Shown: positions 1-7,016, counted from the stretch's first letter. The stretch is DNA of 20,288 nucleotides from Actinomycetes bacterium (GCA_023434535.1 JAEYSR010000193.1:1-20288); one strand, 5' to 3'. The notes: generated by a model not told the origin, from the letters alone. A program made the numbers and translations.

Positions 1-458
1 TCGCCGAGGCCGCCCCGACGTTCGAATCGGGTGCCGCCGACGCGACCACCGCTGACTCGACCGCCGCTGACTCGACCGACGCCGACGAGTCCGTGCAGAG
101 CGACGACGCAGAGTCGATCCCGACGACCGCACCCGTGCCCACTGCGCCGGTCGTCGCCGCGGTCGCCACGGGCACCTTCACCGACGGCGCCCACCCCGGC
201 TCGGGAACGGCGACGGTGATCAGCGACGGACGGCAGACCTTCGTGCGCCTCGAGGACGACTTCTCCACCGACAACGGGCCGGACCTGCGGGCCACCGTCC
301 TCGTCGACGGGCAACGCGTGGACCTGGGCGGGCTGAAGGGGAACGTCGGCTCCCAGAACTACGAGCTCCCGGCGGAGGTCGACGCCGCGACCGTCGACCG
401 GGTCGAGGTCTGGTGCCGCCGCTTCGACGTCACGTTCACGTCGGCCGAGTTGAGCTGA
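1..458 (+). CDS. DM13-domain protein, 5' end cut by the window
   Basis: The frame is open from the left edge (first full codon at base 3) to a TGA at 456-458, so the true start lies outside. The visible part opens with about 45 residues rich in Thr, Ser, Ala and Asp, a typical exported-protein linker. It ends in a complete DM13-like domain of about 95 residues: GTF..GAHPGSG near its start, then L.DDFSTDNGPDL, LGGLKGNVGSQNYELP, and a C-terminal VWCRRFDVTF. These are the landmark residues of DM13, a domain predicted to act in extracytoplasmic redox or electron transfer, including its single conserved Cys. A signal peptide or lipobox would lie upstream and cannot be seen. The gene is convergent with the next one, 24 bp apart. 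Family call good; role inferred from the family only. Confidence 0.82.
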   Translation, partial: AEAAPTFESGAADATTADSTAADSTDADESVQSDDAESIPTTAPVPTAPVVAAVATGTFTDGAHPGSGTATVISDGRQTFVRLEDDFSTDNGPDLRATVLVDGQRVDLGGLKGNVGSQNYELPAEVDAATVDRVEVWCRRFDVTFTSAELS

Positions 459-459
459 G

Positions 460-474
460 CCCGGGTCGGCCGGG
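460..474. terminator. Small GC hairpin between convergent genes
   Basis: CCCGG and CCGGG arms (460-464 and 470-474) flank a 5-base loop just after the DM13 stop and before the end of the convergent gene. There is no T tract on either strand. It could be a weak terminator or chance in GC-rich DNA. Confidence 0.25.
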
Positions 475-482
475 ATCTCGGA

Positions 483-1403
483 TCAGACGGTGCCCTGCGG
501 GTGGTCCAGCCCGTAGTGGGCCACTCCGGCGGCGTCGATCTCGTACACCTCGATGCCCTCGGCGACGTTCGGGGCGTCCGCACCGAGCGCGACGGCGATC
601 TTGTTGGCCGCGTTGCGCATGACGTCGAGGACCAGCTCGACGGCCTGACCGGAGGTGAGCTCGGCGTGCACGCGGTCCACCACGTCGGAGCCGATCCTCG
701 ACGGCGTCCAGATCATCGCGTCGACCAGGGCCACGGCGGCCCGGTGCACCGGCGACGCGAGGGTGTCGGGTCGGTCCACGGCATCCCACAGCTCGTCGTC
801 GCCACCGGCCAGCAGCGCCGGTCGGCTCCGCAGCGATCGGCAGAGCCGGCAGTCGTGCTGACGGGCGCCGCGCAACCGGACGACCTCGGTCGTCACCGGG
901 TCGAGGCCGTCGAGCTGGTGCACGACCACGAGCAGCTCGTCGATCGTCGACCACGTGTCGATGCGCGGATCCGCCGCCGGCGTCGACCACTCGCTCGGGC
1001 CGAACAGCGAGTCGAGCGCGGCGCGCACCCGGGGCACCATGTCGGCCACGTAGATCGCCTGCACGGTCGCGAACGCCGCATCGCCTGTGGCGGCCATGAA
1101 CCGCTGCCGCAGTCCGTCGTCGACGGCCGCGACGTCCGAGCTGAACTGCCGTGCGAGCTGGAGGACGGCGTCGTCGCCCCCGGACGGGTCGGCATCCCTC
1201 GCGGAGTCGCCGGCGACGTCGGGCAGCGGAGTCAGCCCGTGGACGTCGGCGCAGGCCCGGCGGACGAGCGACAGCCGGTGCGGTCCGACGGGCTCGGCGG
1301 CGACCAGTCGGTCGAGCACGTCCGCCGCCCGTGGCGCCTCGACGACCAGGGCGTCGCGACCTGTCGGGTTCCGATCAGCGGGTTGTCGGGATCCGTCGGG
1401 CAC
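483..1403 (-). CDS. AhpD-like / carboxymuconolactone decarboxylase-family protein
   Basis: A 306-residue protein whose centre carries EVVRLRGARQHDCRLCRS (about 173-190). This matches the AhpD/CMD core, where the C-x-x-C pair (Cys185, Cys188) is the redox centre in peroxidase-type members and the arginine-rich helix precedes it. The family is all-helical and covers alkylhydroperoxidase partners and decarboxylases; the substrate here is not evident. Arginine-rich clusters and a long N-terminal half (residues 1-150) make it longer than minimal single-domain AhpD proteins, as in two-repeat versions. The GTG at 1403 is favoured because TAACGT lies exactly 6 nt upstream on the coding strand, as expected for a leaderless transcript, and no Shine-Dalgarno is visible. 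It is divergent from the lipoprotein gene. Confidence 0.75.
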   Translation of the reverse strand: MPDGSRQPADRNPTGRDALVVEAPRAADVLDRLVAAEPVGPHRLSLVRRACADVHGLTPLPDVAGDSARDADPSGGDDAVLQLARQFSSDVAAVDDGLRQRFMAATGDAAFATVQAIYVADMVPRVRAALDSLFGPSEWSTPAADPRIDTWSTIDELLVVVHQLDGLDPVTTEVVRLRGARQHDCRLCRSLRSRPALLAGGDDELWDAVDRPDTLASPVHRAAVALVDAMIWTPSRIGSDVVDRVHAELTSGQAVELVLDVMRNAANKIAVALGADAPNVAEGIEVYEIDAAGVAHYGLDHPQGTV

Positions 1404-1409
1404 GAGCGC

Positions 1410-1415
1410 ACGTTA
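1410..1415 (-). promoter_or_regulatory. Candidate -10 (TAACGT) of the AhpD-like gene
   Basis: On the minus strand TAACGT is followed by 6 nt and then the GTG at 1403. This TANNNT placement puts the predicted transcript start at or next to the start codon. No convincing -35 is seen. Confidence 0.45.
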
Positions 1416-1445
1416 GGTCGCGGACCTCGGCGCACGCCCCGGTGC

Positions 1446-1451
1446 CAGACT
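1446..1451 (+). promoter_or_regulatory. Candidate -10 (CAGACT) of the esterase lipoprotein gene
   Basis: CAGACT fits the NANNNT form of actinobacterial -10 elements and lies 6 nt before the ATG at 1458, with no Shine-Dalgarno between. This again suggests a leaderless transcript. Confidence 0.35.
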
Positions 1452-1457
1452 CCGACG

Positions 1458-2471
1458 ATGCGCAAGCTGCGGAGACCCACGATGGCAGGGCTCGCTTTCG
1501 TCGCTCTGTCGTTCGTGGCGCTGGTGGCCGCCGGGTGCTCCGATGACGGCTCGGACGTGTCGTCGCCCTCGAGCACGTCGGGCGCGCCCTCGTCATCGAC
1601 CACGACGGTGGCCGACACCGCACCCACGAGCAGCGAGGGTTGCGGCACTCCGCCGGCGGTCGGAGCCGTGGCCGAGGTGCCTCACGACGTCCCCCTGTCG
1701 CTCCGACTCCCCGACGGCACCGAACGGACCTATCGGCTGGGAATCCCCGACGGCTACGACCCGGCGACGCCCGCGCCGCTGGTGGTCAACCTCCACGGCA
1801 GCGGGTCGAACGCCCTCGAGCAGAGCATCTACAGCGACATGGCGGGTCGGGCCGGTGCCCGCGGCATGATCACCGTGACCCCCGACGCGATCGACGGGAA
1901 GTGGGAGCTCGGGCCCACGGGAGCCGACGCCGACTTCCTCGACGCGCTGGTCGACCAGGTCGCTGCGGGCTACTGCGTCGACCCCGGTCGCATCCACCTG
2001 GCCGGCATGTCGCTCGGTGCGTGGAAGTCCGCCATCACGGCGTGCACGGAGCCCGAGCGCTACGCCTCGATCGCCCTCGTCACCGTCGAGGTGCACCCGC
2101 CCGGCTGCGCTCCCACCTCGGTGGTGGCGTTCCACGGGACCGCGGACCGGACCGTGCCCTACGGGGAGGGATCGGACCCGGGCATCACCGTGAGCGGGCC
2201 GAACGCGCTGCTGCCCGGCGCCCGGGACAACATCCGGTCGTGGGCCGAGTCGGCCGGTTGCGACCCCGAACCGGCGGAGGAGCCGATCGGCACCGACGTC
2301 GTGCACTGGACGTTCGGCGGGTGCGACGACGGTGTCGGAGTCGAGCTGTACACCGTCACCGGCGGTGGCCACACCTGGCCCGGCGCCGCGGTCACCATCG
2401 GGGCGACCACCGACACGATCGACGCCACCGACCTGGCGCTCGACTGGTTCGAGGCCCATCCCCACCGCTGA
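1458..2471 (+). CDS. Secreted lipoprotein esterase, PHB depolymerase / feruloyl-esterase-like
   Basis: A 337-residue alpha/beta hydrolase. The N terminus is a lipoprotein signal: basic MRKLRR, a hydrophobic stretch 10-25, and lipobox VAAGC with the lipidated Cys at 27. A Ser/Thr linker (28-60) follows. The hydrolase core shows LHGSG (112-116, oxyanion hole), nucleophile elbow GMSLG with Ser185, acid Asp230 in HGTADRTVP, and His305 in GGGHTWPG. This set and the GGGHTWPG ending are characteristic of the LpqC / polyhydroxybutyrate-depolymerase-like (CE1) esterases, which cut short-chain or aromatic esters outside the membrane. Six further cysteines may form disulfides, as expected for an exported enzyme. 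The frame stays open far upstream, but the ATG at 1458 directly precedes the signal peptide and is the sensible start. True substrate unknown. Confidence 0.87.
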   Translation: MRKLRRPTMAGLAFVALSFVALVAAGCSDDGSDVSSPSSTSGAPSSSTTTVADTAPTSSEGCGTPPAVGAVAEVPHDVPLSLRLPDGTERTYRLGIPDGYDPATPAPLVVNLHGSGSNALEQSIYSDMAGRAGARGMITVTPDAIDGKWELGPTGADADFLDALVDQVAAGYCVDPGRIHLAGMSLGAWKSAITACTEPERYASIALVTVEVHPPGCAPTSVVAFHGTADRTVPYGEGSDPGITVSGPNALLPGARDNIRSWAESAGCDPEPAEEPIGTDVVHWTFGGCDDGVGVELYTVTGGGHTWPGAAVTIGATTDTIDATDLALDWFEAHPHR

Positions 2472-2489
2472 CGCACGGCCTGGCCCACC

Positions 2490-2500
2490 TTCTGGCAGAA
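2490..2500. terminator. Short dyad between convergent esterase and protease genes
   Basis: TTCTG-G-CAGAA forms an 11-base perfect dyad. An alternative pairing of CCTTC (2488-2492) with GAAGG (2502-2506) overlaps it. There is no T tract, so terminator activity is only possible. Confidence 0.25.
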
Positions 2501-2510
2501 CGAAGGGCGG

Positions 2511-3230
2511 TCAGACGCAGGGCGTGGTGGTGTCCCGGACCGGGCCGTCCAGCTCGTCGAGCGGGTAGGCCACGACCTCGCCGGTGGAGGGGTCCCGCGC
2601 CGCGACCAGGCCGACGGCACGGCCCTCCGCGTCGACGACGACCCCGCCCGACACCCCGGGGGTGGCCACCACGTCGATCAGCATGACGTCGCCCGACCCG
2701 CCGTAGCCCTGACGGACCTCGACCGACCGCACGTGACCCACGGTGGCCTCGAACACTCCACCCGGATATCCCGCGACGACGACCTGCGCTCCGACGATGG
2801 GCCTCGGGCCCGTCTCGAGCGGTTCCAGTCCGCCGTCGACCAGGTCCTCGCCGTCCACGATCGAGGCGTCCCGCCCGTCGACGTGGCCCCGCAGCTCCAC
2901 CCGATCCTGCACACCGTCGACGGCGAGGTCCGACGACCCGGCCACGACGTGCTGGTTCGTCAGTCCGGTCGGGCCGTCGTCGCCGTCGATCAGGGTGACG
3001 GTCGCCTGGCGCTCGATCCCGCAGCCCGACGCATGGACCGAGTGCACGGAGCGCCGCAGCGCCTCGGCGAGGTCGGGGTCCGCCGGTCCGCGCTCCAGGC
3101 TCGCCCCGGCCACGCTGGCGACCGGCAGTCCCGGGGCGCGGTCGTCGGACTGCCACCACAGCGCGAGCCCGACCGCCGCGACCAGCACCACCGCGACGGC
3201 GGGCCCGGCTCCCAGCCGCCGATCCACCAC
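2511..3230 (-). CDS. Membrane-anchored trypsin-like serine protease
   Basis: With the GTG at 3230 the protein has 239 residues: a short basic N terminus, one membrane segment (about 9-26, ending in LWWQ) and an outward-facing chymotrypsin-fold domain. The triad can be read as His94 in TNQHVV, Asp121 in GRDASIVDG and Ser194 in TPGVSGGVVVD, followed by a GLVAA strand typical of S1-type proteases. Cys70 and Cys238 could form a disulfide, as in the MarP-like periplasmic proteases of actinobacteria, though it has only one membrane segment where MarP has four. The start is uncertain: the frame runs on to a TTG at 3320, which would add 30 basic residues. I prefer a GTG (3230 or 3227) because it puts a normal anchor at the N terminus. 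No Shine-Dalgarno supports any choice. The substrate is unknown. Confidence 0.78.
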   Translation of the reverse strand: MVDRRLGAGPAVAVVLVAAVGLALWWQSDDRAPGLPVASVAGASLERGPADPDLAEALRRSVHSVHASGCGIERQATVTLIDGDDGPTGLTNQHVVAGSSDLAVDGVQDRVELRGHVDGRDASIVDGEDLVDGGLEPLETGPRPIVGAQVVVAGYPGGVFEATVGHVRSVEVRQGYGGSGDVMLIDVVATPGVSGGVVVDAEGRAVGLVAARDPSTGEVVAYPLDELDGPVRDTTTPCV

Positions 3231-3266
3231 GCCACGAGAGAACCGTGCACCGGGCCCGGCGTCCAG

Positions 3267-3296
3267 CGATCGGGAACATCTGCCCCACCCCGATCG
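3267..3296. promoter_or_regulatory. 8-bp inverted repeat upstream of the GNAT gene
   Basis: Arms CGATCGGG (3267-3274) and CCCGATCG (3289-3296) are perfect inverted copies with 14 bp between them, so half-site centres are 22 bp apart, about two helical turns. The site lies just upstream of the GNAT -35 and upstream of the favoured protease start, so a dimeric regulator could act on either gene. No footprint evidence. Confidence 0.35.
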
Positions 3297-3307
3297 GCAC
3301 AAGTGCG

Positions 3308-3336
3308 TTGCATTGTGCAATTCGCTGTCGTACCCT
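3308..3336 (+). promoter_or_regulatory. Candidate promoter of the GNAT gene
   Basis: TTGCAT (3308-3313) and TACCCT (3331-3336) are separated by exactly 17 bp. The -10 ends 6 nt before the ATG at 3343, so the predicted transcript would start at the initiation codon. This is the best -35/-10 pair in the window. Confidence 0.5.
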
Positions 3337-3342
3337 CATTTC

Positions 3343-3918
3343 ATGATGCAAGTCGATGCCGTCGTCGCCGAGCTCTCGATCATCGCCGAGCGCCGGCTCG
3401 CCGAACCCCGAGCGGGAGCGAGGCCCACGATCCGTCCCCTCCGCGCCTCCGACGACACCGCGCTCGCCGAGATGGCGCTGCGCTGCTCCCCGGACTCCCT
3501 CCGACACCGGTTCCACGCGCCGGTCCAGCACATGGACCCGGAGCGACTCGTCGCCCACCTCCGCGGACGCGACGTCGCCGACACGCTCGTGGCGGACGTC
3601 GACGGTGCCGTGGTCGGGGTCGCCACGTTGCACCGGACGGGCCGACGCACCGCGGACATGGCCGTCCTCGTGGAGGACGGCTGGCAGGCCGGCCGGGTGG
3701 GCACGCGGTTGACCGGACGACTGATGCGGAGAGCCGCCGAGCTCGGGCTCGAGACCGTGGCCGCGGACGTGCAGCGCGAGCAGGGCTTCGTCATCGACAC
3801 GCTGCTCCGGTCCGTCGAGGGCACCTCCGTGACCTTCGACGGTGCCACCGCCACGCTGCAGCTCCCCGTCCCTCCGGTTCCCTCCCCGCCCGGCTCACCG
3901 GCTGCGGCCGCACCGTAG
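3343..3918 (+). CDS. GNAT-family N-acetyltransferase
   Basis: A 191-residue protein with a GNAT fold from about residue 28: TIRPLRASDDTALAEM (beta1-alpha1), RHRFH, a LVADVDGAVVGVATL beta2-beta3 hairpin, and AVLVEDGWQAGRVGTRLTGRLMRRA, where Q-A-G-R-V-G-T corresponds to the acetyl-CoA pyrophosphate loop (Q/R-x-x-G-x-G/A) in a slightly divergent form. The C terminus (about 165-191) is a Pro/Ala-rich tail with no fold. GNAT enzymes move an acyl group from CoA to an amine; the acceptor is not predictable here. The first of two adjacent ATGs is chosen because it fits the promoter as a leaderless start. The stop TAG is part of the -10-like hexamer before the next gene. Confidence 0.8.
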   Translation: MMQVDAVVAELSIIAERRLAEPRAGARPTIRPLRASDDTALAEMALRCSPDSLRHRFHAPVQHMDPERLVAHLRGRDVADTLVADVDGAVVGVATLHRTGRRTADMAVLVEDGWQAGRVGTRLTGRLMRRAAELGLETVAADVQREQGFVIDTLLRSVEGTSVTFDGATATLQLPVPPVPSPPGSPAAAAP

Positions 3919-3921
3919 GCT
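3916..3921 (+). promoter_or_regulatory. Candidate -10 (TAGGCT) of the HxlR gene
   Basis: TAGGCT overlaps the GNAT stop codon and lies 6 nt before the GTG at 3928. No Shine-Dalgarno is present, so a leaderless start is likely. No clear -35. Confidence 0.35.
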
Positions 3922-3927
3922 GGCATC

Positions 3928-4410
3928 GTGCGACGAGCTTCCTTCGAAGACATGCAGTGCTCGGTGGCCCAGTCACTCGAGCAGATCGGCGAGTGGTGGA
4001 CCCTCCTGATCCTGCGCGACGCGCTCCTCGGCGTCCGGCGCTTCGACGACTTCCGGTCCCGCCTCGGCATCGCCACGAACATCCTGTCGAGCCGCCTGGA
4101 CGGCCTGGTCCAGAACGGGATCATGGAGCGGCGGCGGTACTCCGAGAAGCCGCCACGTGACGAGTACGTCCTGACCGAGAAGGGTCGGGACCTCTGGGCG
4201 GTCATGACCGCCATCCGTCAGTGGGGCGACCGCTGGGCCCTGGCTCCCGAGGACCACCCGGTCGTCCTGGTGCACGACACGTGCGGCCACGTGTGCAGCG
4301 CCGTCCCGCACTGCAGCGAGTGCGGCGAGGAGCTGACGCTGCGCACCATCCACGTCGAGCCGGGGCCCAACGACTCCGACCCGTCGTTCATCCCGCAACG
4401 ACGCAGCTGA
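3928..4410 (+). CDS. HxlR-family winged-helix transcriptional regulator
   Basis: A 160-residue regulator. Residues 11-100 are the HxlR domain: an N-terminal Cys11, the hallmark IGEWWTLLILRDALLGVRRFDDF (20-42), the recognition region GIATNILSSRLDGLVQNGIMERRRY, and the wing YVLTEKGRDL. HxlR proteins bind DNA as dimers, often sense thiol or electrophile stress through the N-terminal Cys, and commonly control a neighbouring redox gene. After residue 110 a tail carries CGHVC (119-123) and CSEC-type spacing (Cys129, Cys132), a four-Cys zinc-ribbon-like module seen in a subset of actinobacterial HxlR proteins. The GTG start at 3928 gives the normal N terminus. Its target is not evident; candidates are the GNAT gene or itself. 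It ends 3 bp before the convergent meaB stop. Confidence 0.92.
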   Translation: MRRASFEDMQCSVAQSLEQIGEWWTLLILRDALLGVRRFDDFRSRLGIATNILSSRLDGLVQNGIMERRRYSEKPPRDEYVLTEKGRDLWAVMTAIRQWGDRWALAPEDHPVVLVHDTCGHVCSAVPHCSECGEELTLRTIHVEPGPNDSDPSFIPQRRS

Positions 4411-4413
4411 GCG

Positions 4414-5406
4414 TCAGCGGCGACGAGCCAGGTACCTCTCCCAGATCGTGTCCACCGCCGTGGTGGCGGGGATCTCGCCGTCGTGCACCCGCTGCTCGAC
4501 CGAGGCCAGGACCTGGTCGATCTCCGGGTCCTCCCGGAGGTCGTCGCGGAGCCGGTCGTCGAGCATCGACCACATCCAGCGGACCTGCTGGGTCCGGCGA
4601 CGAGCGTCCAGCTCCCCGGTGGCCGACATCTTCTCCCGGTGGATCTCGACCTGCCGCCACAGCTCGGGCAGGCCGGCGCCGCTGAGGCCCGAGCAGGTCA
4701 GCACCGGCGGCGACCACGTGGGTGACGCCGGCGACATGAGGTGCAGCGCAGCCCGGTAGTCGGCGGCGGCGAGCTCGGCGCGGACCTGGTTGTCGCCGTC
4801 GGCCTTGTTCACCGCCACCATGTCGGCGAGCTCCAGCACGCCCTTCTTGATCCCCTGCAGCTCGTCGCCGGCGCCGGCCAGCATCAGGACCAGGAAGAAG
4901 TCGACCATGTCCGCGACGACTGTCTCGGACTGCCCCACGCCGACGGTCTCGACGAGCACGACGTCGAACCCTGCGGCCTCGCACACCAGGATCGTCTCCC
5001 GGGTGGAGCGGGTGACGCCGCCCAGCGAACGACCAGCGGGCGACGGGCGGACGAAGGCGGCGGGGTCGACGGCGAGGCGCTCCATGCGGGTCTTGTCGCC
5101 GAGGATCGAGCCGCCGGTGCGGGAGCTGGTCGGGTCGACCGCCAGCACGGCCACGCGGTGACCGGCGGCGGTGAGGTCGATGCCGAGCTGGTCGATGAAG
5201 GTGCTCTTGCCCACCCCGGGCACGCCGGTGATGCCCACCCGGTGCGAGCCGCCCGTCGACGGCAACAGCTCCTGGATCAGCGCTTGGGCCACTCGACGGT
5301 GGTCCGGGTTCTGGCTCTCGATCAGCGTGATGGCCCGAGCGAGCACCGTCCTGTCGCCGGCCCGGACGCCGTCGGCGTACTCGTCGATCGGGAGCACCGC
5401 GGCCAT
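4414..5406 (-). CDS. meaB: Methylmalonyl-CoA mutase-associated GTPase MeaB
   Basis: A 330-residue G3E-type P-loop GTPase of the MeaB/ArgK family. The Walker A loop is GVPGVGKST (61-69), the DPTSSRTGGSILGDKTRM block (91-108) and ETVGVGQSE (153-161) are family signatures, and NKAD (200-203) is the guanine-specificity motif. MeaB binds methylmalonyl-CoA mutase, gates loading of adenosylcobalamin and protects the enzyme from inactivation. The length is normal and all motifs are intact. The ATG at 5406 lies 8 nt downstream of TAGGGT on the coding strand, and the sequence around that hexamer is a perfect 18-bp dyad (see below). Unusually, meaB is separated from mutA/mutB by two regulator genes on the other strand, so it must be transcribed on its own. 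Confidence 0.95.
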   Translation of the reverse strand: MAAVLPIDEYADGVRAGDRTVLARAITLIESQNPDHRRVAQALIQELLPSTGGSHRVGITGVPGVGKSTFIDQLGIDLTAAGHRVAVLAVDPTSSRTGGSILGDKTRMERLAVDPAAFVRPSPAGRSLGGVTRSTRETILVCEAAGFDVVLVETVGVGQSETVVADMVDFFLVLMLAGAGDELQGIKKGVLELADMVAVNKADGDNQVRAELAAADYRAALHLMSPASPTWSPPVLTCSGLSGAGLPELWRQVEIHREKMSATGELDARRRTQQVRWMWSMLDDRLRDDLREDPEIDQVLASVEQRVHDGEIPATTAVDTIWERYLARRR

Positions 5407-5409
5407 CGG

Positions 5410-5427
5410 GCGGCACCCTAGTGCCGC
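5410..5427. promoter_or_regulatory. 18-bp dyad over the meaB -10, candidate TetR operator
   Basis: GCGGCAC (5410-5416) and GTGCCGC (5421-5427) are perfect inverted 7-mers around CCTA. The minus-strand hexamer TAGGGT (5415-5420), the probable meaB -10, lies inside the dyad, and the meaB ATG is only 4 bp beyond it. Binding here would block polymerase directly. Size and symmetry suit a TetR-family dimer, and two such genes start about 130 bp away. Confidence 0.55.
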
Positions 5428-5480
5428 GTGCCTCGGGCGTTGAGGGGAGGCAGGTCCCCGGATCGGAGGGCGGTCCGGCG

Positions 5481-5510
5481 TTCCGGATCTCGTCGGCGCC
5501 CGCGTAGGGT
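5481..5510 (+). promoter_or_regulatory. Candidate promoter of the tandem TetR genes
   Basis: TTCCGG (5481-5486), an 18-bp spacer and TAGGGT (5505-5510) would start transcription near 5517, leaving about 36 nt before the ATG at 5553. The -35 is weak and overlaps a small inverted repeat, TCCGG-CGTT-CCGGA (5474-5487), which could be an operator. Confidence 0.35.
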
Positions 5511-5552
5511 GTGGACGGGAGGGAGTTCACGCACGACGACAGCAGTTGGGGC

Positions 5553-6296
5553 ATGGCTCGCAGGACCAGAGATCAGCGACGGATCGACTACCTCGACATC
5601 GGGGTCGACCTGTTGACGGAGAGTGCGTCGGCGCACCCCGACCCCGGGTTGGCGTTCGCCCACGTCCGGATCGCGGACGTCGCCGAGCGCGCCGGAGTGA
5701 CCAAGGGCGCGCTGTACCACCTGTGGGACTCGCAGGAGTCCTACTGGCACGACCTGCTCCGGTTCCTGCTGGACGAGGGTCGGCTGGCCGGCATGCCCGC
5801 CGTCACCGACGCGACCCTGGAGCTGGCCGACTCGACCGAGACGCTGCCCACGCCGGTGGAGTGGGCGAACTTCGTGTTCGACCGCTTCAAGGACGACCCG
5901 ACGTTCTTCGCCCGCATCGGCATGCTGTCCTACCTGCACGACGGCGACGTCCGGGCCGACCTCGACGAGGAGTTCCGCACGAGCCTGGCCGAGTTCGAGT
6001 CCATGGTCGGCACCGCGGTCGAGAGCCTCGGCCGTCAGCCCCGACCCGGCACCGACCTGCGCGACTTCACCGCGGTGGTGGCATCGCTCATGCACGGCTT
6101 CTGCCTGGAGCACCGCATCGACCCGGCCCGCACGCCCGACTTCACCCTCGACGACGAGCGGACCAGCCTGTTCGCCGTGTGCGTGCTCGGGATGCTCGAG
6201 GCGTTCACCGAGCCGTCCGACTCCGCCGGAACGCCGTCGCCCTCGTTGTCAGCCATCGGCGGAACCGGCTCGATCTCCGGACGGAAGGCCGGCTGA
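5553..6296 (+). CDS. TetR-family regulator, first of a tandem pair
   Basis: A 247-residue TetR-type repressor. The DNA-binding domain includes VRIADVAERAGVTKGALYHLW (about 32-52), with the helix-turn-helix at DVAERAGVTKGALYHLW. The ligand-binding half is helical and not recognisable by substrate; the last ~25 residues are a Ser/Gly/Thr-rich tail. The ATG at 5553 is chosen over the GTG at 5511 because its N terminus (MARRTRDQRRIDYL) lines up with that of the next gene (MARPTAAERRRAYL), and because the GTG lies before the likely transcript start. In the 39 residues around the HTH, I count 27 identities with the neighbour. Flanked by meaB and mutAB, it probably controls propionyl/methylmalonyl-CoA genes and may sense an acyl-CoA; this is inference from position. 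Confidence 0.88.
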   Translation: MARRTRDQRRIDYLDIGVDLLTESASAHPDPGLAFAHVRIADVAERAGVTKGALYHLWDSQESYWHDLLRFLLDEGRLAGMPAVTDATLELADSTETLPTPVEWANFVFDRFKDDPTFFARIGMLSYLHDGDVRADLDEEFRTSLAEFESMVGTAVESLGRQPRPGTDLRDFTAVVASLMHGFCLEHRIDPARTPDFTLDDERTSLFAVCVLGMLEAFTEPSDSAGTPSPSLSAIGGTGSISGRKAG

Positions 6297-6964
6297 TGGC
6301 GCGACCGACGGCGGCCGAGCGCCGCCGCGCCTACCTCCAGACCGGAGCGGAGCTCGTCACCGACTTCGGCGCGTCGGACGGCGGGTCCGACACCCTCGAC
6401 GCTCTCGCCAACGTCAAGGTGGCCGACGTGGCCCGGCGCGCCGGAGTCACCAAGGGTGCGCTGTACCACATCTGGGAATCGCAGGAGGACTACCGGCGGG
6501 ACCTGTTCCAGCACCTCCTCGACCTCGGTGAGCGCCAGGGGATCGACCAGGCCGAGCAGCTGATCGCCGCCGGGGTGGACGCCGAGGGAGCGCCGTTCGA
6601 CGACGTCACCGACCTGGCCACGCGGCTCGCCGAGGTGTCGTACCGGGAGCTGCGCGACGACCCCAAGCTGCTGGCGCGCTTCAGCTTCTACAACTACGCC
6701 CACGACCCGCGGGTCAACGAGATGCTGGCCGAGGGCGTCGCCGCGTTCGACGCCTACTACGAGCGCTACCTCACCGCGGCGGGACGCCGGATGCGCGAGC
6801 CCTTCACGGTCCGCCACCTGATCACGTCGGTCAACGCCTACCTGTTCGGGACGATCATCCGCCACCGGATCACCGGCGGAGCCGACACGACGACCGACGA
6901 CGCGACCCTCTACGCCGAGGGCTTCCGCGCCATCCTCCTGCACCTGACCGAACCGGCGGACTGA
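6296..6964 (+). CDS. TetR-family regulator, second of a tandem pair
   Basis: A 222-residue TetR-type protein. The HTH region VKVADVARRAGVTKGALYHIWESQEDY is nearly the same as in the preceding gene, while the ligand domains differ much more (here ARFSFYNYAHDPRVNEML and YLTAAGRRM). The start ATG shares one base with the upstream stop (TGATG at 6294-6298), so the two are translationally coupled and made together. Similar recognition helices suggest both bind the same or similar operators and may form heterodimers or respond to different ligands; this is inference. It converges on mutB. No truncation or frameshift is apparent. Confidence 0.88.
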   Translation: MARPTAAERRRAYLQTGAELVTDFGASDGGSDTLDALANVKVADVARRAGVTKGALYHIWESQEDYRRDLFQHLLDLGERQGIDQAEQLIAAGVDAEGAPFDDVTDLATRLAEVSYRELRDDPKLLARFSFYNYAHDPRVNEMLAEGVAAFDAYYERYLTAAGRRMREPFTVRHLITSVNAYLFGTIIRHRITGGADTTTDDATLYAEGFRAILLHLTEPAD

Positions 6965-6970
6965 CCGCAC

Positions 6971-6997
6971 CGGCTCCGGCTCCGGCTCCGGCGCCGG
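6971..6997. repeat. Hexanucleotide tandem repeat (CGGCTC)
   Basis: Three perfect CGGCTC units and a fourth variant (CGGCGC) stand directly after the TetR stop, in the 98-bp gap between convergent genes. It is a simple-sequence tract that may vary in length by slippage. It overlaps no gene. Confidence 0.7.
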
Positions 6998-7016
6998 GTC
7001 GTTCTCGGGCACGAGA

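Noticed and set aside
501..1457. Extension of the esterase reading frame far upstream
   Set aside because: This part lies antisense to the AhpD-like gene and would bury the lipoprotein signal, which must be at the N terminus.
6971..6997. Hexanucleotide tract as phase-variable switch of the second TetR gene
   Set aside because: The tract lies after the TetR stop codon, and six-base steps would not shift frame. It cannot switch either neighbouring protein.
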